This document shows, one piece after another, positions 1 to 6,197 of a stretch of DNA of 6,970 nt. The notes beneath the pieces are model-generated. The model had not been told where the DNA came from. It was given only the letters and a program-made list of their open reading frames with translations, and ran no database searches. Position 1 is the stretch's first letter. Each line of letters begins with the position of its first letter. The stretch covers positions 1-6,970 of the forward strand of contig CAYYOS010000131.1 in NCBI GenBank assembly GCA_964473355.1, given 5' to 3'. The DNA comes from CAYYOS01 sp964473355 (GTDB lineage Bacteria; Pseudomonadota; Gammaproteobacteria; Burkholderiales; REEB80). A program made the position numbers and the translations under genes.

Positions 1-58
1 CTAAGACTATAAAACTTTGAAAGTGCCGTCAAACAAAATCACGTATTTTGAAGCCAAA

Positions 59-76
59 TGTTGTTTATTTACAACA
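59..76. repeat. Short perfect inverted repeat, possible hairpin
   Basis: TGTTGT and ACAACA (59-64 and 71-76) flank a six-base AT-rich centre, giving a six-pair stem. Two further pairs follow beyond one mismatch (56-57 with 78-79). On the minus strand it is followed by TTT, so it may act as a secondary stop signal after gspD. The AT-only surroundings make chance a real alternative. Confidence 0.35.
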
Positions 77-92
77 CTTAAATATGCACGCT

Positions 93-117
93 AAAAACCA
101 GGCCCCTTAGACGGCCC
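93..117 (-). terminator. Possible weak intrinsic terminator after gspD
   Basis: Read on the minus strand, GGGCC and GGCCT flank an eight-base loop (stem at 113-117 and 100-104 allowing one G-T pair), followed after GG by TTTTT at 93-97. The stem has only four to five pairs and the gap to the T run is not ideal. The position, about 75 bases after the last gene of the operon, is right for an end signal. Confidence 0.3.
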
Positions 118-191
118 GCTATTGTAACGCATTAATTCCGGACTGCAATTACAAGCTGTTCATCTCGATGGCATAAATCCATTATCTGGGC

Positions 192-2351
192 CTAATTTTG
201 CCAAGGATATTGCGATTTGTCGTCGGGTTTTTGCGTGCGGGGCAACACGTCATTGATGCGGGGCACTTTCTGTTTAAATTCCTCAGTTATTTGGCGGGCT
301 TGCGTGTTATTGGAAGCGACCTTGGGGGTAATTAATAATACGAGTTCAGTGCGATTATCTGCAAAATCCTGAGATCCAAAGAGGCCTCCTATTAGGGGGA
401 TTTGCGACAGCAACGGAATGCCGGAAGATTTTAGTTCCCGGCTTTCCCCAATTAACCCCGCGAGAACTATTGTTTCGCCAGATTGTACCGTAACCGTTGT
501 CTCAGCAGTGCGTTTCTTGATAGTGGGCGAGTCAATGTTCGAAAATGCATTAGCCTCCGCAGTACTAACTTCCTGTGATATTTCCATAGTTACTAGCCCC
601 CCCGCGTTAATGTGGGGCTTCACCGATAATAGGGTACCGGTCTCCAAGTATTGAACACTGCTTATAACACCTGTGGCGACGCCCGGGACGATCTGAGTGC
701 TGGAAAGCGTTGGCACGCGTGATCCCACCTGAATTTTGGCAGTTTGATTGTCGTGCACCATAACATGCGGCGATGAAATTATTTTGACATTTTCGTTTAA
801 GGCGTTAATGTTAAATGCTCTTCGCGTTTCCGTCGACCCGTCAGCCCTCGTAACCGGCCGGGTTAGGGAAAATCCTGGCTGTAACGCCGTAATGCCCGCA
901 CCCCTGACATCCAATCCGCCTATATTGCCGTATCGACTGAAAAGCCACTCTAAGCTAAGGTTTAGCTTGTCGTTTAAACTCACCTCCGCGATAGTCACTT
1001 CAATTAATACTTGCCGGGGGATTACATCGAGCTTACGTATCGCCGTTTCGATTTTTTCGTAGTCTGACGCACTGGCTAAAATAAGTAACGCGTTATTATC
1101 TTTATCCGCGATAACCGTAACGTCGGTGGGTAGAGAGAGCCCATCGCTTGCAGAAGAAATCCCGGGTACCTGCGGCGGTGGAACAGGAACGCCGGGTTGT
1201 GGGATAGGGGCTCCTCTTACTTCACCGGGGGTTAAGCCGGGTGCAAGCCCGGGAGCTGGCGTGGGACGTGTAGTCGTTTTTTTTCCGCTAAAAACCTGAT
1301 TGAGCAAAGCGGCTAATTTTTCCGCGTTGCCATTTTGCACAGGATAAACATAGAGCCGGCCGCTGCCCGTGCCGCCACTTTTGTCTAAACGATCTATCCA
1401 AATTTGCGCTTGCTCTAAATATTTTGGTTGCGGCGTGATCACTAAAATGCCGTTCAAGCGTTCGATGGGTACCAAGCGAAGCAAGCCCGCCAATGGACCT
1501 TGCGCTTTATCGCCAAATATTTTTTCTAATTCCGGGTAAACGGTTTTAACATCCGCACTTTGCAAGGTGAACAAACCTACCGACATTCCCGCTAGCCAAT
1601 CCACATCAAATATTTGGATGGTCTCCAACATATGTCGACGCTCACGTTCGCTACCGGCGAGAATAATTAAATTACGCAGTTCATCCACACGAATGGCACC
1701 CGGCTCAGGGGAATACGGCTCCAGAATTTTTGCCATTTCTTTAGCGGCGATAAACTGCAGGGGAATAATCTGCACGCTGTAACCACTGGGTAGTGGCACG
1801 GTGGCGCCGCCCAATTGTGGCGTGACCGAACCGCGGGGTGCATTCGCAGAAGGCAAAATTTTGTAAATGCCTTCTTCGCGAATGATGGCGGCGCCGTTCA
1901 TGCGCAAGACCGTCTCTAAGGTCGCTAATAAAGCGTTGCGAGGAATGGGTTTACTGGTGTGTAAATTGACCGTGCCCTGGACACGCGGATCGATAATATA
2001 GGTTTCGCGCAAAATATCGGTGATGATGGTTTTAGCTACTTCACGAATGTCCGCGCCCTCAAAGTTTAAAACGACTTCGTCCCCCGTGGGCGCTGCCGGG
2101 GCAGTCGCAGCGCCAGGCGACTTAATAAATACCCCCGTGCCTGGGTACAGCTTGGCCTTTTCGCTGCCTTTGGTTGCAGCTTCTGCTTGCCGTTGTTGTT
2201 CTGTGCGTATGTTTTCAATCAGGGTGTGGGGTACTGTGCCGCGTAAGACGGGCTTTTCGTCTTTTTTTTCTTGCTCGGGGGGTGTCGTAGCACAGGCGCT
2301 AAGAGCTGAAATGCTAATGACGAAAAACCATTTCGAGGTAAATGTTTTCAT
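192..2351 (-). CDS. gspD: GspD, lipoprotein-type secretin of the type II secretion system
   Basis: This 719-residue protein is the outer-membrane channel through which folded substrates leave the periplasm. A lipoprotein signal ends in the lipobox LSAC with C20 as the acylated residue. After a charged, Q/K/E-rich linker come N0 (about 92-170, VVLNFEGADIREVAKTI), N1 (about 191-253), N2 (about 256-325) and N3 (about 332-455). N3 contains a proline-rich insertion at about 361-397. The secretin core covers about 445-680, with VGSRVPTLS (542-550), SVQYLETGTLLSVKPHI (565-581) and the secretin signature from G625 (GETIVLAGLI) to F658 (PLIGGLF). The length is usual for GspD. It is the last gene, 27 bases after gspN, with its own Shine-Dalgarno sequence. 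A Cys-anchored secretin resembles XpsD and the HxcQ liposecretin and might reach the outer membrane without a separate pilotin, which is an inference. Confidence 0.97.
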   Translation of the reverse strand: MKTFTSKWFFVISISALSACATTPPEQEKKDEKPVLRGTVPHTLIENIRTEQQRQAEAATKGSEKAKLYPGTGVFIKSPGAATAPAAPTGDEVVLNFEGADIREVAKTIITDILRETYIIDPRVQGTVNLHTSKPIPRNALLATLETVLRMNGAAIIREEGIYKILPSANAPRGSVTPQLGGATVPLPSGYSVQIIPLQFIAAKEMAKILEPYSPEPGAIRVDELRNLIILAGSERERRHMLETIQIFDVDWLAGMSVGLFTLQSADVKTVYPELEKIFGDKAQGPLAGLLRLVPIERLNGILVITPQPKYLEQAQIWIDRLDKSGGTGSGRLYVYPVQNGNAEKLAALLNQVFSGKKTTTRPTPAPGLAPGLTPGEVRGAPIPQPGVPVPPPQVPGISSASDGLSLPTDVTVIADKDNNALLILASASDYEKIETAIRKLDVIPRQVLIEVTIAEVSLNDKLNLSLEWLFSRYGNIGGLDVRGAGITALQPGFSLTRPVTRADGSTETRRAFNINALNENVKIISSPHVMVHDNQTAKIQVGSRVPTLSSTQIVPGVATGVISSVQYLETGTLLSVKPHINAGGLVTMEISQEVSTAEANAFSNIDSPTIKKRTAETTVTVQSGETIVLAGLIGESRELKSSGIPLLSQIPLIGGLFGSQDFADNRTELVLLITPKVASNNTQARQITEEFKQKVPRINDVLPRTQKPDDKSQYPWQN

Positions 2352-2356
2352 GCTTA

Positions 2357-2360
2357 TCCT
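2357..2360 (-). promoter_or_regulatory. Shine-Dalgarno sequence of gspD
   Basis: On the minus strand AGGA lies five bases before the gspD ATG, inside the 27-base spacer after the gspN stop. It is the clearest ribosome-binding site in the window. The other junctions are overlaps with weak or no such sequence, so gspD can probably be translated independently of its upstream neighbours. Confidence 0.7.
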
Positions 2361-2378
2361 ATTTGATGCTTGGTGATA

Positions 2379-3110
2379 TTATAACGGAGGCAAGCCGCGC
2401 AAGGCTCGTCGGCGATTTATGAGCGCATTCATGGCTTCATCGGGCGTTGCGGATTGGACGCCGGATTGAGGCGGAATGTGTGGCGGCATGGCGCCCGGGG
2501 GCACCCCCGGTGGTGGTTGTCCTAAGGGCGGGGTAAAAGTCAAACCCCCGGGCTGAGGAGCCTGTCCGGCATGGGGCTGCGGTATAGGAGGAGGTGTAGC
2601 CATACGGGGGGCGGTGGCAATTTTAAGCACCACTTCTTCGCGCTCGTCTTCAAATTTGAGGGTGACCTTTTCCGCCTCTACTTTCTCTACGGTTAAACCG
2701 TTCACCACTTGGCCACGCTCCACCCGCAATGTTTTTCCCCCGGCGAGTTCTCGTAGTAACGCAATCGTTTTCTCCTTGGTGATGGTCACACCAATAAGCA
2801 TAAATTGTCCGCGCTTCATCGCAGGCTTAGGCGCGATGCCAGCAACCACCGGAGGGGGGGGCGGGGCCGGGCGCCGGGTTGGCGACAATATAGGTCGAGC
2901 CGTCGTTTCGGCGTAAGTTTCCGTCAAGGAGGGCAAACTCAATTCCGGTGATAGTGCTATGGGCGCAATTTTCATTACTGTGTTAGACGTTTTGCTGCGC
3001 ACAGCTTTTGACGGAGCGCGCATTTCAAACAGAATTATGATCACTAACGCAAAACAAAAGACTAACCACGCCACGGTTTTCCAAAGTTGGGGCGCGCGAG
3101 TGGTTGTCAT
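2379..3110 (-). CDS. gspN: GspN/XpsN-type protein, GspC-like link to the secretin
   Basis: This 243-residue protein probably plays the GspC role, joining the GspL-GspM platform to the N0 domain of GspD. It has a short cytoplasmic start, one membrane helix (about 12-29), a linker and the motif ARPILSPTRRP (71-81), similar to the RP(I/L)FSP motif of XpsN-type and GspC-like proteins. A proline run (83-87) leads to an HR-like beta domain (about 101-165) with FMLIGVTITKEKTIALL, then GQVVNGLTVEKVEAEKVTLKF. Instead of a PDZ domain the protein ends in a proline-rich arm (about 171-216) and a basic segment DEAMNALINRRRALRGLPPL (224-243). The start overlaps the gspM stop as ATGA and has a GGTGG ribosome-binding sequence at 3117-3121, six bases before the ATG. 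A PilP-like reading is possible but less likely next to pseudopilins. The gene name is by analogy with Xanthomonas xpsN; it is not the enteric GspN family. Confidence 0.82.
   Translation of the reverse strand: MTTTRAPQLWKTVAWLVFCFALVIIILFEMRAPSKAVRSKTSNTVMKIAPIALSPELSLPSLTETYAETTARPILSPTRRPAPPPPPVVAGIAPKPAMKRGQFMLIGVTITKEKTIALLRELAGGKTLRVERGQVVNGLTVEKVEAEKVTLKFEDEREEVVLKIATAPRMATPPPIPQPHAGQAPQPGGLTFTPPLGQPPPGVPPGAMPPHIPPQSGVQSATPDEAMNALINRRRALRGLPPL
2854..2878 (+). other. G-quadruplex-like motif opposite the gspN proline run
   Basis: The plus strand carries four G runs, of 8, 4, 3 and 3 bases, separated by 1, 2 and 4 bases. This fits the usual rule of four runs of at least three G with short loops. 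It lies on the template strand of gspN and encodes the proline run at residues 81-86. The motif is plainly present, but any structural role is a guess, since proline codons alone could produce it. Confidence 0.45.
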
Positions 3111-3691
3111 GATTTTCCACCGATTGCATAGGCAGTAAGATCGAATTGCACGGTGAATTCCGGTTCCACCCCGGGCGTGGGGCGCGAAAACCTACTCAGC
3201 GGAGAGCGCAAGCTCACGTTATTTATAAATAAGTAGGGTCGCGCGATTTCCAGGTCGTAAAAGATTTTTTGTATGGCCGCTATTGTGCCGGTAAGTTGCA
3301 CATTTAAACTCACTTGTCGATATCCCGCTTCATCCTTGTGGGGGTTTATTTGCATGCTCGTGAGTTTGCCGCCATGCGCTTCAATAACGGTCTGCGCGAC
3401 CTCCTGAATCTCCGCGGCGGCCAAGGCAGGGCTAGTATTTTTTAAGAAGTTTTGCGCGCTTGCCTTACCCTTTACTTCATCTAATAATTTTTGCACTTGT
3501 GGGCGAGTATTGGCGACTCTCTGATAGCGTTGTAATCGGTCGAGTTGCGCGGCCTTTGCCTCATCATAATGGCGATGCATCAACAAAACTGGCACGGCCA
3601 CGGCTATAGAGGCAATCGCCAGCGCTAACAATAGCAGGCTCACCGCTAGCGCTTTACTTTGTAGAGGGGTGAGCGTCGCTATCGTCTTCAT
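3107..3691 (-). CDS. gspM: GspM, short PilO-like type II secretion platform protein
   Basis: This 194-residue protein is a bitopic inner-membrane platform component that is expected to pair with GspL and stabilise it. It has a short cytoplasmic N terminus, a membrane helix at about 14-38, a likely coiled coil (about 42-75, rich in Ala, Gln, Arg and Leu) and a periplasmic ferredoxin-like domain (about 90-190). Diagnostic stretches are the GTIAAIQKIFYDLE helix (135-148), followed by IARPYLFINNVSLRS (149-163) and a final strand FTVQFDLTAYAIG (179-191). This is the pattern of the GspM family resembling PilO, known from xps-type clusters, rather than the enteric GspM. The ATG overlaps the gspL stop as ATGA, and the stop overlaps the next start in the same way, so it sits inside a coupled L-M-N block. 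Confidence 0.92.
   Translation of the reverse strand: MKTIATLTPLQSKALAVSLLLLALAIASIAVAVPVLLMHRHYDEAKAAQLDRLQRYQRVANTRPQVQKLLDEVKGKASAQNFLKNTSPALAAAEIQEVAQTVIEAHGGKLTSMQINPHKDEAGYRQVSLNVQLTGTIAAIQKIFYDLEIARPYLFINNVSLRSPLSRFSRPTPGVEPEFTVQFDLTAYAIGGKS
3117..3121 (-). promoter_or_regulatory. Probable ribosome-binding site of gspN
   Basis: GGTGG, followed by AAAATC, lies six bases before the gspN ATG, within the 3' end of gspM. It supports the start at 3110 together with the ATGA overlap. The match to the consensus is partial. Confidence 0.4.
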
Positions 3692-5283
3692 TGGGCCCGC
3701 CCGGGTGGCGCTAGTGGCAAGCCGTTAGTCGGCGTGGGCGTGTTAGGTATAGGCTGACCGGGGTTAGCAGGCGGCCGCAGTTGGGAGCCTCGAGGCGAAT
3801 CAGCGGGCCGGTCTGGCGCCAGCGACGGGGGATAGGTGCCCGGAACGGGGGGCGGCCCGGGTGGCAAATTAGCGTACGGCCGACCGCTGGGCGGAGGCAT
3901 GCTCGGCGGGGGCGGCGGTTGGGAAGAGCCTGGCTTCATTAAACCTGTCGCGCCGGGGGCAGCATTCGGGGTTGAGGGGATATTTGCAGCACTGGGTGGA
4001 TTTGGCGCCGGCGGCGCACTAGCCGCGGCCTTCGGATTTTTCGTCATGTCGGTGTTTGCCCCGGGAATGCCCGGCGTAAGTGTGGCGGATGGCGCCGCTG
4101 GTTTTGGCACTATTGGTAACACTGGTCTCGGGTTGAGCTGTGCGGCGCGAATTAACGGGGGCAGCTCGGAATTTGGTAAGGGTTGTACTTCCGCGCTTAA
4201 GTGAAAGCGCTCAAAATTACCCGGTTGAGTCTTGGTTAGAGGCGATCTAAAACTCGCTTCGTTCAACAAGTTTGACTGTTCAATAATCCCAATTAACTTG
4301 GATGAGGAACCCGTTTCGCCTACCAATTGTAATTCCCGGCCTTTAAGTTCGAATTGCTGTACCCAGGTGTCGTCGGGTAAGAGGCGAGTAACCTCATCCA
4401 GCAAAATCGTCACGGGCGGAGCCGCGCGTTTTTTGTCCAATAAAAAATTATGCCGCGCCACTGATTGCTCCAACTCTTTGTGTAAAGCATCGGCATTTTG
4501 CGCCGCAATTCGAACCTTATTTACCACCGGAAAAAGTGCGATGGTCTGCTGGCGTTTTTGCCAAAGTGGTAGAGCTAAAGCAGTGGTGAACAATACCAAT
4601 GCCAAAGTCATAAGCGCAATATTGCTAAAGCGCCAGAAGGAAGTTTGCGGAGGGCGTAACGCTTCCGGCAATAAATTAAAGTGCGCGCCCGCATGTAGTA
4701 AATCGCCTTCTACAAGCACGGAATCCAGTGCCGCATCCCAGCTCGCGATCAGCGCTAAAGCCCGATTAATGACGTCGCGCGGTACCACCGCTATCTCTAC
4801 GCTTAGGGTTTTGTTAGCCGCATCATGAGATTGCACTTTGGAGCTAAAATAAACTTGATCGGCCTTGAATGGGGTGTGGCGATCTAGTTCAAAACTTAGA
4901 ACCTGTTCTAAATTTTCTGCCGCTATTGCCGGCAAGCTAATGGTTTTCCGCAACACCTGATCGGCCATCAGATACAAAGATAACCCGCGCGCACCACCTT
5001 TGCCATAGCGAGTTAGTAATCCCTGAAAGGCAATTTTCTGCGCCTCTGGATCATTGGACTTGAGTTGCGCTGTGCCCAACTCATGCAATTCCCCATTTGC
5101 GAGCTCATATAGAGTCACGTTCGGAAGATCGATGTGTACTAAGATGCGGTTGCCAAGCCCACCATCGCTGCGCCACGCTGCCGGAACCATACTCGCGAGC
5201 TCGTTGCGCCACCATTGGAAAAACTTGCTCACTTGGAGGCGATCGTCTAACTGCGTTAAAAAACTAGTTTGCATGGTGGCCAT
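3688..5283 (-). CDS. gspL: GspL, inner-membrane platform protein with a long proline-rich tail
   Basis: From the chosen ATG the protein has 531 residues. GspL normally recruits the GspE ATPase with its cytoplasmic domain and pairs with GspM in the periplasm. Residues 1-220 are cytoplasmic and hold the PilM/GspL-like stretch LPAIAAENLEQVLSFELDRH (117-136) followed by TPF. A single membrane helix lies at about 221-240. A PilN-like part follows (about 241-370) with a predicted coiled coil and the segment LDEVTRLLPDDTWVQQFELKG (295-315). Residues 371-531 are a low-complexity tail with about 50 prolines in 161 residues, including a PPPPP run at 456-460; I know of no such tail in typical GspL. I chose the start at 5283 because it overlaps the gspK stop as TAATG. 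A GTG at 5328 would add 15 arginine-rich residues, and a second ATG lies at 5274. The stop overlaps the gspM start as ATGA. Confidence 0.9.
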   Translation of the reverse strand: MATMQTSFLTQLDDRLQVSKFFQWWRNELASMVPAAWRSDGGLGNRILVHIDLPNVTLYELANGELHELGTAQLKSNDPEAQKIAFQGLLTRYGKGGARGLSLYLMADQVLRKTISLPAIAAENLEQVLSFELDRHTPFKADQVYFSSKVQSHDAANKTLSVEIAVVPRDVINRALALIASWDAALDSVLVEGDLLHAGAHFNLLPEALRPPQTSFWRFSNIALMTLALVLFTTALALPLWQKRQQTIALFPVVNKVRIAAQNADALHKELEQSVARHNFLLDKKRAAPPVTILLDEVTRLLPDDTWVQQFELKGRELQLVGETGSSSKLIGIIEQSNLLNEASFRSPLTKTQPGNFERFHLSAEVQPLPNSELPPLIRAAQLNPRPVLPIVPKPAAPSATLTPGIPGANTDMTKNPKAAASAPPAPNPPSAANIPSTPNAAPGATGLMKPGSSQPPPPPSMPPPSGRPYANLPPGPPPVPGTYPPSLAPDRPADSPRGSQLRPPANPGQPIPNTPTPTNGLPLAPPGRAQ

Positions 5284-6197
5284 TAGGAAGGATTCACCGC
5301 GGGAGACACGGCTTCGCCTTCTTTCCACATTAATATTATATAGGGGACCTTGGGTTCTCGCTTTAGGCGCGCGACAGCTTCGCGAACGAACACCGAATTG
5401 TCCCCAGTTCGCGCTTCGGCGCGCAGTGAAAAAACGGTCGCGGTGTCAGCAGAGGCGAAAGCGGCGGCTGGCAGGAATGGTGCCGCCGGTTGGTTGTTGT
5501 CCCAAGCCTGCTGGCGCTCAGCGAGATACGTCTCTACCGCTTCTATGGAGACCCCTGGAACGGCCAATAAAACTTGACGCGGCGCGATAGCGGAATTAAA
5601 GCCCGGCAAGCGAGAATGTAAAGTTAGTGCGCCGACGATGGCGCGATATATCGTTGGAGTCATACCGAAAACTTCTTGTAATTCTTCTAGGGTCTGGAAG
5701 GGTTCGTTGGTGGGCAAGCTTTTTAAACCTGCTGCGAGGTACTCAGCTTGTTCCGCGCCATTTATTCGCACTAGCATATCATTATCCCGCCAATCGAGAA
5801 TGGCATTTAAAAGTTTATTGGCGTTCTCCTCGTCTACGCCCACGGATTTCAATAAGCCTAAGAGCAAAGGTTCGGCGGCGGTGTTGAGATCAATTTTACC
5901 GGATTCGTCTACCAAGTTTATTTGTAATTTTGCATCGTCGAATTGCCATTCGCGAGGCGCGCCATTAGCCAGCCAACGCGTGGAATCGGCTGGGGATTTA
6001 AAAAGTTCATACAAGGCGCGATGTATGCCCGCGTCGGCATAGGCTTGTGCACGCGCCTCTGAAACTTGATTCGCTGCAATGACGGTATCGGTACGCACTG
6101 CAAATACAAAGTTACCGGCAATAACAGTCAGCAACGCCACTATCCACAAAACCAGTATTAAGGCGATGCCTCGCTGACTTTTGTTAAACAAATGCAT
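5283..6197 (-). CDS. gspK: GspK, large minor pseudopilin capping the pseudopilus
   Basis: This 304-residue protein is the large non-canonical pseudopilin that caps the tip complex. The leader MHLFNKSQRG is cleaved after G10, followed by a hydrophobic helix (residues 11-33). Position +5 is Leu, not Glu, as is typical of GspK and in contrast to GspJ here. The region from about 90 to 195 carries GspK hallmarks: DESGKIDLNTA (97-107), ILDWRDND (133-140), an NGAEQAEY segment (146-153) and FQTLEELQEVFGMT (167-180), the helix-hairpin-helix-like domain of the family. A beta-rich C-terminal domain follows, with FSLRAEARTGD near 256-266. The length is at the short end of the usual range of about 300-340. 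Its ATG overlaps the gspJ stop by one base (TAATG) with no visible Shine-Dalgarno sequence, so it probably depends on translation of gspJ. Confidence 0.95.
   Translation of the reverse strand: MHLFNKSQRGIALILVLWIVALLTVIAGNFVFAVRTDTVIAANQVSEARAQAYADAGIHRALYELFKSPADSTRWLANGAPREWQFDDAKLQINLVDESGKIDLNTAAEPLLLGLLKSVGVDEENANKLLNAILDWRDNDMLVRINGAEQAEYLAAGLKSLPTNEPFQTLEELQEVFGMTPTIYRAIVGALTLHSRLPGFNSAIAPRQVLLAVPGVSIEAVETYLAERQQAWDNNQPAAPFLPAAAFASADTATVFSLRAEARTGDNSVFVREAVARLKREPKVPYIILMWKEGEAVSPAVNPS

Larger units (their letters stand above)
1..191. other. Intergenic region downstream of gspD
   Basis: This AT-rich stretch follows the operon. I find no open frame of useful length, tRNA-like structure or convincing promoter. 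It contains the hairpins listed separately and an imperfect inverted repeat (TTGTAA at 122-127 with TTACAA at 149-154, enclosing a short GCA/TGC inner stem). The neighbouring gene on the left lies outside the window. Confidence 0.6.

Noticed and set aside
122..154. Imperfect inverted repeat TTGTAA/TTACAA as a terminator or operator
   Set aside because: It has a mismatched stem, no T run after it on the minus strand and no known regulator match, so it is noted only as part of the intergenic region.
748..1062. Plus-strand open frame opposite gspD, with 418-654, 1567-1782 and 2020-2376 similar
   Set aside because: All are antisense to the conserved secretin sequence and show no family features.
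3836..4204. Glycine-rich plus-strand open frame
   Set aside because: The glycine runs are the reverse complement of the proline codons in the GspL tail, so it is a composition effect.
4232..4828. Plus-strand open frame of 198 codons opposite gspL
   Set aside because: It lies wholly inside the well-supported gspL gene, has no domain that I recognise and has a cysteine/serine-rich composition typical of an antisense shadow.
192..5283. A type IV pilus PilM-N-O-P-Q operon
   Set aside because: The L-M-N-D proteins do resemble PilM/N, PilO, PilP and PilQ, but GspL fuses the PilM- and PilN-like parts, and GspJ and GspK pseudopilins lie directly upstream in the same coupled chain, which fits a type II secretion system.
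5283..5328. GTG at 5328 as the gspL start
   Set aside because: It would add 15 arginine-rich residues within gspK coding sequence, while the ATG at 5283 overlaps the gspK stop exactly as at the gspJ/gspK junction.
5054..5590. Plus-strand open frame of 178 codons across the gspK/gspL junction
   Set aside because: It is antisense to two recognised genes, arginine-rich without motifs, and would break the coupled operon layout.
5918..6121. Minus-strand open frame of 67 codons inside gspK in another frame
   Set aside because: The gspK frame carries the conserved pseudopilin sequence; this one has no motif and is an overlap shadow.
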